Positions 23,919-32,008 of a stretch of DNA of 32,008 bases are shown here, one piece after another. The stretch spans positions 1-32,008 of the forward strand of contig JANQQW010000304.1 in assembly GCA_028284885.1 (NCBI GenBank), written 5' to 3'. A program made the position numbers and the translations under genes. Below the pieces are notes generated by a model. That model was not told the origin of the DNA, did no database searches, and was given only the letters and a program-made list of their open reading frames with translations. The stretch is from Planctomycetaceae bacterium (GTDB lineage: Bacteria > Planctomycetota > Planctomycetia > Planctomycetales > Planctomycetaceae). The stretch's first letter is position 1; every line of letters begins with the position of its first letter.

Positions 23919-26900
23919 ATGGCCTCTCCCTTCAGCTTGTTTCGCAAGAACCAGAAGACCCTGATGGTGGTCCTCACGGTGCTTGCCATGTTCGCGTTCG
24001 TCCTGCTCGGCAACGCCGACCCGAACGCCCCGGGCTCCTCCCTCGTGTTCGCCGTCATGGCGATCTGTGCCGTCGCCGGGATCGGCTGGGGGCTCGGCTA
24101 CCGGCAGGGCAAGGGGACCGACTACGCCACCACCGGCGCCGTCGCGGCGCTCGCGGGAATCGTCGCCGTCTGGTTCTTCGCCGGACCGGAACCGTACGTC
24201 ACCACGGCCGAGGGGAACATCAGCCGGAACCAGTTCGAGACGCTGCGGGCGCGGCGGATGCTCGCCAACGACTTCGTCCAGCGGCTGTACGTCGCCGCGT
24301 TCCCCTACCCGGCCGAACTCCCCCCCGAGACCGAGAAGCTGCTCGAGAACTTCCCGGACGAGAACCAGAAGGAGATGCTGCGGGCGCAGCTGCTGCAGCC
24401 GCAGATCAACGAGTGGCAACGCGGGTTGGCCGGCATCCAGTTCGACTTCGGTCGCGGCAGTCGCGACCTGAACCGGGACATCGTGTTCGGCTACCTGATG
24501 GGCAAAGAGGCCGACCGGCTGGGCGTGGAGATCTCCGACCAGGCGGTCAGCGACTTCCTGAAGTCGATGCGGACGCAGGTCCGGAAGGAGACCTACATGG
24601 GAATCCTCGCCGAGATGGGCGTCGCCGAGACCGAGATGTACGACGCCCTCCGGGAGGAGATCCGGGCCTCGGAGGCGTTCCGGCTGCTGCTCCCGCCGAC
24701 GTACACCACCCCGGACGAGTACTGGGACATCTACAAGCGGTTGACCGTGAGCCAGAAGCTGGTGGCGACGGCCGTGCCGGTCTCGGCCTTCGTGGACGAG
24801 GTCGAGGAGCCGAGCGAGGACGAGCTGAACGTCCTGTTCGACCAGTTCCAGGACAAGACGCCCAACGCCGAGAACGCCGGCGACCCCGGCTTCCTGCAGC
24901 CCTCGAAGGTCCGTCTCGGCTACGTCTCGATCGACACGTCGAAGTTCGAGAAGTCGGTCACGCCGCCGACCGAGGCGGAGATGCTCGCCTACTACGAGGC
25001 GAACAAGGACATCCTGTTCCTCAAGTCGGACTTCCCGGACGACGAGTTCGGCCCGGCTCCCGCAGGAACCGAGTTCTCCCCGTCCGATTTCTCCGGCGAA
25101 GAGACTCCGACCGACGAGCCCTCCGACGAGGGCAAGCCGGCGGGCGAGGAGAAGCCGGAGGACAGCGAGCAACCGGAGGACAGCGAGAAGCCAGACGGTG
25201 GCGAGAAGCCGGAGGGTGGCGAGACGCCGACCAAGACTCCCGACTCGGACGGCAAGACGGAGACGCCTGCTCCGGCAGGTGAGGAGGGGGAGAAGCCGGC
25301 CGAACCGAAGCCGAACGAGCCCGCACCTGCGGAGAAGGAGTCCGAGGCCGATCCCGCGGAGTCGGACGAGCAGTCGGCCCGGCCGACGAACTCGGGGGCA
25401 ACGCTGCTCTCCGTCAGCGACGATCCGGCCGAGACGTCGGACCCGAAACCGAAGGCCGAAGCCGAGTCGGAAGCCCCCGCCGATCCGCCGGCCGAGGAAC
25501 CGAAGGGCGACGAGAAGCCGACCACACCGGCCGATCCGGACTCGAAACCGCCGAAGGGCGACGAGCCGCTCGACGTCGAGCTCGTGAAGCCGGACGACAC
25601 CGAAGAGCCGCGTGAACCCGTCGATCCGCCGGCTGGCGACGAACCGGCGGAGCCGGAGGAAAAGAAGCCGGAGTACAAGCCGTTCGACGAGGTTCGCGAG
25701 ACGATCGAGAAGACGTTGACCGGCCAACGGGCCGACGCCGCGGTCGAGGCGGCCGTCCAGGAGACGTTCGACTTCATGCGTTCCCTCGGCCTTGACTACG
25801 CCCGGCTGTCGCTCGACCAAGAGGGCGTGATCACGGACCGCGAGTTGAAGAAACGCGTCTCGAAGTTCGCCAAGGACCGCGGGTTCGTCTACCTCGAGAC
25901 CGAGCTGATGAGCTACCGGGAACTGCAGGAGTCCTCTGACTACGAGATTGGCTCGGCGATCGCGACCGACGGCGGGCCCCGCGGCGGATCGGTGGTGGAC
26001 CAGTTCTTCCAGGGCATCTCCGAGTTCCTCGTCTCGCCGGTCCAGGCCCGGTCGTCCGTCCGCATCGGGCTGAACGAGCAGGAGGCGTTCGGCGACTACC
26101 GCTACGTCGTCTGGAAGCTGGCCGGCGTGCCGTCGCACCGCCCGCTGCTCAAGTCGTTCGACCTCACCGCTTCGGCGAAGCTCGACGACCTGGCTGACGA
26201 ACTCGGCTTCGACGAGGGGGACCGTGTGAAGCTGTTCCCGCGACGCGGCCAGTTGAACACCGTCGGCGAGTACTTCGAGAAGAGCGTCGGTGGTGAGCCG
26301 AAGGAGGGGGACGCGGTCGACGTCGGCCAGTTCCGCTTGATCGCCAAGAAGGGAGGCGGCTTCCAGCTGTACGAGCCGGGCGTGAAGGACGAGGTGACGG
26401 AGGCGTGGAAGCGGCAGCGGGCCCGGCGGCTCGCCGAGGAGCGGGCCGACGAACTCGCCGAACTCGCCAAGGAGAAGCCCGCCACCGAGATGGCGCTCGT
26501 CTTCGAGGACCAGACCCTTTCGGGCAAGAAGGACGGGCAGAAACTCGAGGTCCGCACGACGGGCCAGTTCAGCTGGTACGAACGCTCGACCGTGCCGCAG
26601 AGCCGGTTCGAGCAGCCGCAGCCGCCGCGGCTCGGCACCGTCTCCGGCATCCCCAACGTCGGCGAGTCCTTCATGCGGGAGGTGTTCGAGGGGCTGGGGA
26701 ACTCGGAGATCGGCGTCGTCCCCGACTTCGACCTGTCGAACTACTACGTGGTGAAGGTGATCGAGCGCGATCCCGAGAACCCGGTCGCGATCGAGTCCCA
26801 GCTGGAGGAGTTCATGGACGTCGTCCGCGACGAGGGGAACCCGACGACCGGCGGCGACTACGTCACGCTCGCCGGGGCCGAGCGGAACCTCGTCAACGCG

Positions 26901-26969
26901 ACCTGGTTCCAGAAGATCGAACAGGACCGCTACAACGTGAGGTACAACACGGCGTTCCCCGACCCGTGA
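23919..26969 (+). CDS. SurA_N/PpiD-like membrane folding protein with acidic insert
   Basis: This encodes 1016 residues. Unlike PpiD, which has one membrane segment, the N-terminus has three hydrophobic stretches near residues 14-31, 41-60 and 72-88. Helical N-terminal chaperone sequence follows, typical of SurA_N domains (VFGYLMGKEADRLGVEISDQAV and FLKSMRTQ). Residues about 371-590 are acidic, rich in Pro, Glu, Asp and Lys, and include an 18-base tandem repeat. I see no clear parvulin catalytic core. The C-terminal part is a mix of folded segments (VWKLAGVPSHRPLLKSFDL, FMREVFEGLGNSEIGVVPDF) that may be degenerate PPIase-like domains. The ATG at 23919 has only a weak ribosome site. It probably helps fold exported proteins at the membrane; the enzymatic activity is unproven. 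Confidence 0.7.
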   Translation: MASPFSLFRKNQKTLMVVLTVLAMFAFVLLGNADPNAPGSSLVFAVMAICAVAGIGWGLGYRQGKGTDYATTGAVAALAGIVAVWFFAGPEPYVTTAEGNISRNQFETLRARRMLANDFVQRLYVAAFPYPAELPPETEKLLENFPDENQKEMLRAQLLQPQINEWQRGLAGIQFDFGRGSRDLNRDIVFGYLMGKEADRLGVEISDQAVSDFLKSMRTQVRKETYMGILAEMGVAETEMYDALREEIRASEAFRLLLPPTYTTPDEYWDIYKRLTVSQKLVATAVPVSAFVDEVEEPSEDELNVLFDQFQDKTPNAENAGDPGFLQPSKVRLGYVSIDTSKFEKSVTPPTEAEMLAYYEANKDILFLKSDFPDDEFGPAPAGTEFSPSDFSGEETPTDEPSDEGKPAGEEKPEDSEQPEDSEKPDGGEKPEGGETPTKTPDSDGKTETPAPAGEEGEKPAEPKPNEPAPAEKESEADPAESDEQSARPTNSGATLLSVSDDPAETSDPKPKAEAESEAPADPPAEEPKGDEKPTTPADPDSKPPKGDEPLDVELVKPDDTEEPREPVDPPAGDEPAEPEEKKPEYKPFDEVRETIEKTLTGQRADAAVEAAVQETFDFMRSLGLDYARLSLDQEGVITDRELKKRVSKFAKDRGFVYLETELMSYRELQESSDYEIGSAIATDGGPRGGSVVDQFFQGISEFLVSPVQARSSVRIGLNEQEAFGDYRYVVWKLAGVPSHRPLLKSFDLTASAKLDDLADELGFDEGDRVKLFPRRGQLNTVGEYFEKSVGGEPKEGDAVDVGQFRLIAKKGGGFQLYEPGVKDEVTEAWKRQRARRLAEERADELAELAKEKPATEMALVFEDQTLSGKKDGQKLEVRTTGQFSWYERSTVPQSRFEQPQPPRLGTVSGIPNVGESFMREVFEGLGNSEIGVVPDFDLSNYYVVKVIERDPENPVAIESQLEEFMDVVRDEGNPTTGGDYVTLAGAERNLVNATWFQKIEQDRYNVRYNTAFPDP
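25152..25223 (+). repeat. Four tandem copies of an 18-bp unit
   Basis: Units start at 25152, 25170, 25188 and 25206. They read K/Q-P-E/D-D/G-S/G-E with a few substitutions, giving KPEDSE, QPEDSE, KPDGGE and KPEGGE. The units keep the reading frame and lie inside the disordered acidic part of the PpiD-like protein. Confidence 0.9.
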
Positions 26970-27016
26970 GTCGGGATCGTGTGAGCCTGCCCCGCGTGCG
27001 GTTTCGCCGTACGTGC

Positions 27017-27046
27017 TGGACAGGACCCAACGTCGGTCGGTAACTA
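27017..27046 (+). promoter_or_regulatory. Weak candidate promoter for the ABC/Gld operon
   Basis: TGGACA (five of six to TTGACA) is followed after 18 bases by TAACTA, a poor -10. The 222-base gap upstream of the ATPase gene is a sensible place for a promoter, but the match is weak. Confidence 0.25.
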
Positions 27047-27191
27047 TGCGTAGCTTGGAGTGGGTGGGGGGCACATCCCCCTGCCCCGGCACGGAGCGCG
27101 AACCGAGCCACCCAGCTTTCCCGGAACGCGTTCGCCTCCGTGGCCACGTCGATCGACCGACCCGGATCGTTCGTTTTCTCGAGGTGCCACA

Positions 27192-27977
27192 TTGAGTGAA
27201 ACGACCTCCGACGCCCCGCCCGTCGAGCCCGCCCCGTCGCCCGAGAAGGAGCCCGGCGGCCCGCCCATGATCGAGGCGGCCGGGCTGACCAAGTTCTACG
27301 GCTCGTTCACCGCCGTCCGGGACGTCACGTTCTCGGTCCCCCGCGGCCAGGTGGCGGCCTTCCTCGGACCCAACGGCGCCGGCAAGTCGACCACGATGAA
27401 GCTGCTGACCGGCTTCCTCGCCCCGTCGGAGGGCTCCGCCCGCATCGCCGGGTTCGACGTCCGCGACGAGCGACTGCAGGCCGTCGAGGCGATCGGCTAC
27501 CTGCCCGAGAACGGCCCGCTCTACCCCGAGATGACGCCCGAGGGCCTGCTGCACCACGTGGCCGAGGTCCGTCGGATGCCGCGGGCCGAACGCGAGGCCC
27601 GCATGGAGTTCGTCGCGGAGAAGTGCTCGCTGGGGAGCGTCTGGCGGAAGAAGGTCGGGCAGCTCTCGAAGGGCTTCCGGCAGCGGGTCGGCATGGCGCA
27701 GGCCCTGCTGCACGACCCGGACGTGCTCATCCTCGACGAGCCGACCGCCGGGCTGGACCCCAACCAGGTGCACGACGTCCGCGACCTGATCCGCGGCCTC
27801 GGCAAGACGAAGACGATTCTGTTCTCGACCCACATCCTCCAGGAGGTGCGGGCCGTCTGCGACCGCGTGCTGCTCGTCAACGAGGGGCGGCTCGTCTTCG
27901 ACGGACCGACCGCCGAACTCGCCGAGGACGCGGGCGTGATGGAGAAGAAGTTCCGCGAGTTGACGGTCGCCGGCTGA
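27192..27977 (+). CDS. ABC transporter ATP-binding protein (GldA-like)
   Basis: This encodes 261 residues from TTG 27192, which has GAGGTG five bases upstream; an ATG at 27267 would drop the 25-residue disordered N-terminus. All ABC motifs are present. Walker A is GPNGAGKST, the Q-loop region is IGYLPENGPLYPEMT, the signature is LSKGFRQRVGMAQALL, Walker B is VLILDEPTAGLDP and the switch His is in STHIL. The GYLPENxPLY form is typical of ABC-2 ATPases related to GldA. It should drive the permease encoded 49 bases downstream. In Bacteroidetes the GldA/F/G set is linked to gliding, but in planctomycetes its substrate is unknown. Confidence 0.9.
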   Translation: MSETTSDAPPVEPAPSPEKEPGGPPMIEAAGLTKFYGSFTAVRDVTFSVPRGQVAAFLGPNGAGKSTTMKLLTGFLAPSEGSARIAGFDVRDERLQAVEAIGYLPENGPLYPEMTPEGLLHHVAEVRRMPRAEREARMEFVAEKCSLGSVWRKKVGQLSKGFRQRVGMAQALLHDPDVLILDEPTAGLDPNQVHDVRDLIRGLGKTKTILFSTHILQEVRAVCDRVLLVNEGRLVFDGPTAELAEDAGVMEKKFRELTVAG

Positions 27978-28026
27978 CCCGCCGCGGCGTCCTCCGACCA
28001 CGACACGACACACGAAGGAGACCGGG

Positions 28027-31000
28027 ATGCTACGCTGCGGCGTCGTCTGGGCGATCTTCAAGCGAAACTTCGCCAGCTACTTCACCGGGTCGCTCGGCTA
28101 CCTGTTCATCTCGGCGTTCGTCTTCGCGGACGCGTTCCTCACGTTCACGGCGGACTTCTTCACGTCCAACGTGGCGACGCTGGAACACCTGACGGCGAAC
28201 ATGCCGCTGCTGCTGCTGTTCTTCGTCCCTGCGATCACCATGTCGGTCTGGGCGGACGAACGGAAGCAGGGGACCGACGAACTCCTCTTCACGCTGCCGA
28301 CGACCGACGTCGAGATCCTGCTCGGCAAGTACTTCGCCGTGCTGGGCGTGTACACCGTCTCGCTGGCGTTCACGCTCACGAAGATCGCGGTGTTCGCGTG
28401 GCTCGCCTCGCCGGACGGCTGGCTGATCGCCGCGACCTACCTCGGCTACTGGCTGGCCGGGGCGGCCCTCCTCGGGGCGGGCATGTTCGCCTCGGCCGTC
28501 ACGTCGAGCGCGACCGCGGCGTTCGTCCGCGGTGTCGTCGTCTGCTCGATCCCCGTCTTCGTCGATCTGTTGCCGCTCACGCCGGACCTCTCCGAGACGC
28601 TCAGCATCGGCCACCACCTCGAACAGTTCGGCAAGGGGCTCGTCCCGCTCGCCGGACTGGTCTACTTCGTCTCGCTCGCGGCCTTCACGCTGTACCTCAA
28701 CTACGTGCTGATCACCCGCCGGCACTGGGGGGCCGAGAGCCGCGTGAACATGGAGGCCCACTACGCCGTGCGACTGGTCGCCGTGCTGGTCTTCGTCGTG
28801 GGGCTGAACTACGCGGTCCGCTGCGAGTCCGAGGTGACGACGCTCCGGATCGACGCGACGGCCGAGAAGGTGCACACGCTCTCGAAGGAGACCCGCACGA
28901 TCGTCGCCGAGGTTCCCGAGCAGACGCCCGTGACGATCGAGGCGTTCGTCAGCCCGAACCTGCCGCCCGAGCACGTCGCCCAGGGGAAGTCGCTGCGAAA
29001 CCTGCTCCGGCAGTACGACCGCCTCGGCGGCGACCTCGTCTCGACGAAGCTCCTGGAGACCCGGCCGCACACGGCGGAGGCGACGGCCGCCGAGAAGTGG
29101 GAGATTCAACCGCGGTCGATCGCCTACCAGGACGAGACCGGTCAGCGACGGTCCGACGTGTTCCTCGGGGCCGTCGTGCACAGCCCCCGTGGGCAGGTCG
29201 TGATCCCCTTCTTCGACGAGGCGCTCTCGATCGAGCACGAGCTCACGCGGGCCGTCTCGGCCGTCACCCAGCGGGAACGGCTCAGGATCGGGATCGTCGC
29301 GACCGACGCCGAGGTGCTCGGCGGGCAACGCAGCCGTCAAATCGCGTTCGCCGACTTCCTCGAGGAGTACTACGAGGTCGAGTCGGTCTTCCCGAGCTCC
29401 GCGATCGACCTCGACCGCAACGTCGAGTTCGCCCTGCTCGACGCGAAGCGGAAGGAGTTCCGCGAAGAGCACGCCGCGAAGGTGGCGGAACGCGAGGCCG
29501 CGAAGAAGGCCGCCGAGGAGGCCAAGAAGGAACCCGAACTGAAGCCGATGCCCGAACCCGCACCGGGCGAGGAGAGCGAGGAGGGGGACGGCTCCGACCC
29601 TGAGTCCCCGACGGACGACGGGGCTCCGAAGGACGAAGGTGCCGCGGACGAGGAACCGGCCGACGACGCGGAACCGGCCGACGAGGAGGAGACTGAACCC
29701 GCGGACGAGCCGGCCGACGCCGAGGCCACCGAGGACGATCCCCCCGCAACGGAGCCCGAGCCCGAGCCGCTGCCGGACGTCGACGAGTACGTCGCGGACG
29801 CCATGAAGGCGTACGAGAAGGAGACGCCCCGCAGCGAGTACTTCGAGGAGGACCCGACCGAGTCCCTCGACGCGGCGAAGATCTCCGACGACCTTCGCAA
29901 ACGGTTCGGCTGGCGGAACGTCCGGCTGTCGCCGTCGGCGAAGGTGAAGGTCGTCGAGAAGGGCAAGAAGTGGACGGTCACGGACGTGAACCCCGAGAAG
30001 GAGTACACGGTCGAGAAGACCGACGGCCAGATCCGGGTGACGATGCCCCGTTACGACGTGCTCGTGGCCGTGATGCCCTCGACGCTCGACGAGCCGCAAA
30101 TGAAGAACCTCGTCGACTACGTGAAGACGGGCCGTCCGGTGCTCGTCTTCGACGACCCCCTGCCCTTCCACCTGCCGCCGCGGTTCGCCGTGGACCTCTC
30201 TCCCGTGCAGCCGAAGCCGCAGCAGAGCCCGCAGATGGCGCCGGGCAACACGCCGAAGAAGGCGGCCGGCGGGCGGGCGACGCCGTTGCTCGACGCGCTC
30301 GGCATCACCTGGACCTACGACGAGATCGTGTGGGACGAGTACGACCCGCACCCCAACCTGCGTCGCTTCCCGGTCGACGGCACGATCGACCCGAAGCTGC
30401 TGTACGTCGGCCCCGGAAACGGGACGCCGACGGCGATCGCGGGCAGCGTGGCCCCCGGGCTCGGCGAGTTGCTGTTCGTCTACCCCGGCCGTGTGAACCC
30501 CTTGACCGACGCGAAGTTCGACTTCGACCCGCTGGTCCGCGTCGGCACCAGCGCGGGCACGTACGACTGGACCGACGTCGTGCAGACGTTCCCGCCCGGA
30601 TCCTCCCGCGGTCGTCCGGTCGGCATCGTCACCTCGCCCAAGCAGACCCCGGAGAAGACGAAGGACGGTGAGCGGAAGTCGCAGTTCTGCATCGCCGCCC
30701 ACATCACGACCAAGTCGTCCGGGAAGGAGTCCGCCGACGGGGCGGCAGCCGTCGAGGCGCAGGACGACGCGACCGAGAAGCGGAACGTGATCTTCGTGGC
30801 CGACGTCGACGCGATCGGGTGGATTCCGATGGTCGCGTTCGTCGAGCAGAGCATTCGCGAGTACTACGAGATCGAGTTCGCGATCGACAACCGGGCCTTC
30901 GTGCTCAACGCGATCGACGTGCTCGGCGGCCGGGGGGACCTCGTCGAACTCCGTGACCGCCGACCCCGGCTCCCGACGCTGCGGACGATCGAGCGGAGCA

Positions 31001-31404
31001 AGCAGAAGCTGGAGGAGGACAAGGCCGAGTTCGTCCGCGAGACCCGGCAGAGGGAGGAGGACAAGATCGAGGAGTACCGCGAGGCGGTGAAGTCCAAGCA
31101 GCAGAAGATCGCCGAGTCCGAGGGGCTGACGCGGACCGAGCAGCTGCAGGAGAGCGTGATGGCGCTGTACTCGGAGGGGGTCAATTTGGACCGCAACCTC
31201 AGGCAGATCCGCGAGGAGGCCGAGGAGGAGATCGACAAGTACGAGGCGGGCTACCGGCAGGAGGTGGCCGGGCTGCACGAACGGGCCCGCATCGCCGCGA
31301 ACGTCTTCGCGAACGTCCCGTCGCTGCTGTTGTGGATCGTCGGGGCGATCTGGCAGTTCACGCGGGAACGGTCGAACGTCGACCCCCGCCGCGCCCGTGA
31401 CTGA
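28027..31404 (+). CDS. ABC-2 permease fused to GldG-type periplasmic protein
   Basis: This encodes 1125 residues with AAGGAG six bases before the ATG. Residues 1-240 are an ABC-2 permease with about six membrane segments; FVPAITMSVWADERKQGTDELLF is the usual early conserved block (GldF-like). A further membrane segment (VRLVAVLVFVVGLNYAV) starts the GldG-like part. That part includes KVHTLSKETRTIVAEVPEQT and VTIEAFVSPNLPPE and later DVLVAVMPSTLDEPQMKNL with VLVFDDPLPF. Residues about 472-590 are a Glu/Pro/Asp/Ala-rich disordered insert. A long charged coiled coil (about 987-1088) precedes a final membrane segment near 1097-1112. Normally GldF and GldG are separate genes. It probably forms one transporter with the upstream ATPase and works with the DUF4340 protein downstream; the substrate is unknown. 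Confidence 0.85.
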   Translation: MLRCGVVWAIFKRNFASYFTGSLGYLFISAFVFADAFLTFTADFFTSNVATLEHLTANMPLLLLFFVPAITMSVWADERKQGTDELLFTLPTTDVEILLGKYFAVLGVYTVSLAFTLTKIAVFAWLASPDGWLIAATYLGYWLAGAALLGAGMFASAVTSSATAAFVRGVVVCSIPVFVDLLPLTPDLSETLSIGHHLEQFGKGLVPLAGLVYFVSLAAFTLYLNYVLITRRHWGAESRVNMEAHYAVRLVAVLVFVVGLNYAVRCESEVTTLRIDATAEKVHTLSKETRTIVAEVPEQTPVTIEAFVSPNLPPEHVAQGKSLRNLLRQYDRLGGDLVSTKLLETRPHTAEATAAEKWEIQPRSIAYQDETGQRRSDVFLGAVVHSPRGQVVIPFFDEALSIEHELTRAVSAVTQRERLRIGIVATDAEVLGGQRSRQIAFADFLEEYYEVESVFPSSAIDLDRNVEFALLDAKRKEFREEHAAKVAEREAAKKAAEEAKKEPELKPMPEPAPGEESEEGDGSDPESPTDDGAPKDEGAADEEPADDAEPADEEETEPADEPADAEATEDDPPATEPEPEPLPDVDEYVADAMKAYEKETPRSEYFEEDPTESLDAAKISDDLRKRFGWRNVRLSPSAKVKVVEKGKKWTVTDVNPEKEYTVEKTDGQIRVTMPRYDVLVAVMPSTLDEPQMKNLVDYVKTGRPVLVFDDPLPFHLPPRFAVDLSPVQPKPQQSPQMAPGNTPKKAAGGRATPLLDALGITWTYDEIVWDEYDPHPNLRRFPVDGTIDPKLLYVGPGNGTPTAIAGSVAPGLGELLFVYPGRVNPLTDAKFDFDPLVRVGTSAGTYDWTDVVQTFPPGSSRGRPVGIVTSPKQTPEKTKDGERKSQFCIAAHITTKSSGKESADGAAAVEAQDDATEKRNVIFVADVDAIGWIPMVAFVEQSIREYYEIEFAIDNRAFVLNAIDVLGGRGDLVELRDRRPRLPTLRTIERSKQKLEEDKAEFVRETRQREEDKIEEYREAVKSKQQKIAESEGLTRTEQLQESVMALYSEGVNLDRNLRQIREEAEEEIDKYEAGYRQEVAGLHERARIAANVFANVPSLLLWIVGAIWQFTRERSNVDPRRARD

Positions 31405-31452
31405 CACGTCTTCGAGGCCCACGCACAACCGGATTCCACCGAAGTCGAACCG

Positions 31453-32008
31453 ATGAACGCGTCAACCAAGACCATCGTCTACGTCGCCGCCGCCCTCGCC
31501 GCGGTCGGGCTCGCGTTTCTCGAGCACCAGCGGGCGAAACCCCGCCCCGTCGAGGGGTACGAGGAGGTCGGCACGCTCTTCTACCCGGACCCGGACTCGC
31601 CCGAGCAGCCGCTGTTCGACGACCCGTCCGAGGCGAAGTCCCTGCTGCTCGCCGTGTTCGACGACGAGTCCGAGGAGCTCGACACGTTCGAGATCGCCCA
31701 CCGCGACGGCGTGTGGCGGCTGGTCGACTACAACGGCTACCCGACCGACGCCCAGACGCAGCTGGCGAAGACGCTCGCCAGCGTCTCGATGGTCCGACGC
31801 GAGGCCCTGCAGACGCGGCGGAAGTCCGACCATGCCGAGCTGGGCGTCCTCGACCCGCTCGACGAGGACAGCTACGTCGAGCAGGGGCACGGGGAGCGGG
31901 TCACCATCTCCGACGAGGACGGCAAGCCGCTCGTCGATCTCATCATCGGGAAGCGGGTCCCCGACAGCGAGCCGTCGGAGAACCTGTACTTCGTGCGGCG
32001 GGCGGACC
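31453..32008 (+). CDS. DUF4340 family protein, 5' part (cut by window end)
   Basis: The frame is open from ATG 31453 to the last base, so at least 185 residues are present and the C-terminus is missing. An N-terminal membrane segment (TIVYVAAALAAVGLAFL) is followed by TFEIAHRDGVWRLVDYNGYPTD, the characteristic DUF4340 region in which a side-chain-binding beta domain repeats around a W-R-L motif. LGVLDPLDEDSYVEQGHGER and VDLIIGKRVP continue the pattern. DUF4340 genes very often follow GldG-type genes, as here, 48 bases downstream. The protein is probably anchored in the membrane with its bulk outside the cytoplasm. Function unknown. Confidence 0.83.
   Translation, partial: MNASTKTIVYVAAALAAVGLAFLEHQRAKPRPVEGYEEVGTLFYPDPDSPEQPLFDDPSEAKSLLLAVFDDESEELDTFEIAHRDGVWRLVDYNGYPTDAQTQLAKTLASVSMVRREALQTRRKSDHAELGVLDPLDEDSYVEQGHGERVTISDEDGKPLVDLIIGKRVPDSEPSENLYFVRRAD

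Noticed and set aside
27066-27081. GGGGG-loop-CCCCC hairpin as a terminator or attenuator for the ABC operon
   Set aside because: The stem is short and there is no T-tract; the flanks are GC-rich, so such pairings are expected by chance.
23781-28061. Open frame of about 1400 codons on the minus strand, antisense to the PpiD-like gene and the ATPase
   Set aside because: Its translation is a mix of Leu/Arg/Val/Asp with no domain, and it covers the strand opposite well-supported genes. In such GC-rich DNA stop codons are rare in the opposing frame, so this is a shadow.
28030-31428. Open frame of about 1100 codons antisense to the permease-GldG fusion
   Set aside because: Same reasoning: low-complexity Arg/Leu/Val translation, no ribosome site, and the sense strand carries clear ABC-2 and GldG motifs.
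1-32008. CRISPR array, insertion sequence, prophage or integrated element
   Set aside because: No spaced direct repeats of the right size, no transposase or integrase, no att-like duplication of the tRNA end, and no obvious change in base composition along the window.

Overview
The window looks like a piece of a planctomycete chromosome. It is GC-rich (about two thirds GC by eye). The lineage signals are a DUF1800/DUF1501 gene pair with a Tat-type signal, HpnC/HpnD squalene-synthesis genes, a DUF1571 exported protein, a tandem YHS-like exported protein, an ABC-2 permease fused to a GldG-type protein and followed by DUF4340, and an ECF sigma factor next to a Cys-less anti-sigma factor. I see no insertion sequence, prophage, CRISPR array or rRNA. 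Most genes are core or lineage-conserved, so this is an ordinary chromosomal region with several unusual low-complexity proteins rather than an obvious island.

Layout. 1-1620 (+): end of a DUF1800 gene and a complete DUF1501 gene. 1640-3757 (-): GT9 glycosyltransferase, tRNA-Val(GAC) with its own promoter and terminator, and a lipoprotein. 4006-5912 (+): hpnC-hpnD, overlapping by ATGA. A long hairpin at 5934-5964 separates hpnD from a convergent exported protein (6014-7759, -) that has YHS-like repeats and five NPF motifs. 8080-9141 (+): an SppA-type peptidase. 9146-11135 (-): ECF sigma factor followed by its anti-sigma factor. 11310-14084 (-): DUF1571 protein, panC, lgt. 14360-15861 (+): a membrane-anchored unknown coupled to scpB. 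15868-23539 (-): seven genes, topA, clpS, a thioredoxin-like protein, a poly-Arg/acidic protein, mtaB, a single-domain STAS protein and tmk; the last three are joined by GTGA overlaps. 23919 to the end (+): a three-TM SurA_N/PpiD-like protein, then the operon ABC ATPase, ABC-2 permease-GldG fusion, DUF4340 (cut by the window end).

How the genes fit together. Many concern the cell envelope: Lgt (lipoprotein maturation), SppA, GT9, squalene synthesis, the PpiD-like folding factor, the ABC/Gld operon and an ECF sigma/anti-sigma pair. Motifs resembling ECF promoters (GGAAC-N16/17-CGTC) lie in front of both the sigma gene and the PpiD-like gene, which suggests an envelope-stress link, but two short matches cannot prove it. 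The rest is housekeeping: topA, scpB, tmk, panC, clpS, mtaB and tRNA-Val.

The most unusual material is protein-level. One protein has two runs of 11 arginines set 66 codons apart and written with different synonymous codons. Another repeats NPF motifs in disordered acidic sequence. Long acidic, Pro/Glu-rich inserts sit inside the PpiD-like and GldG proteins. Start codons are inferred from Shine-Dalgarno-like spacing and family N-termini; several are GTG or TTG and remain uncertain.
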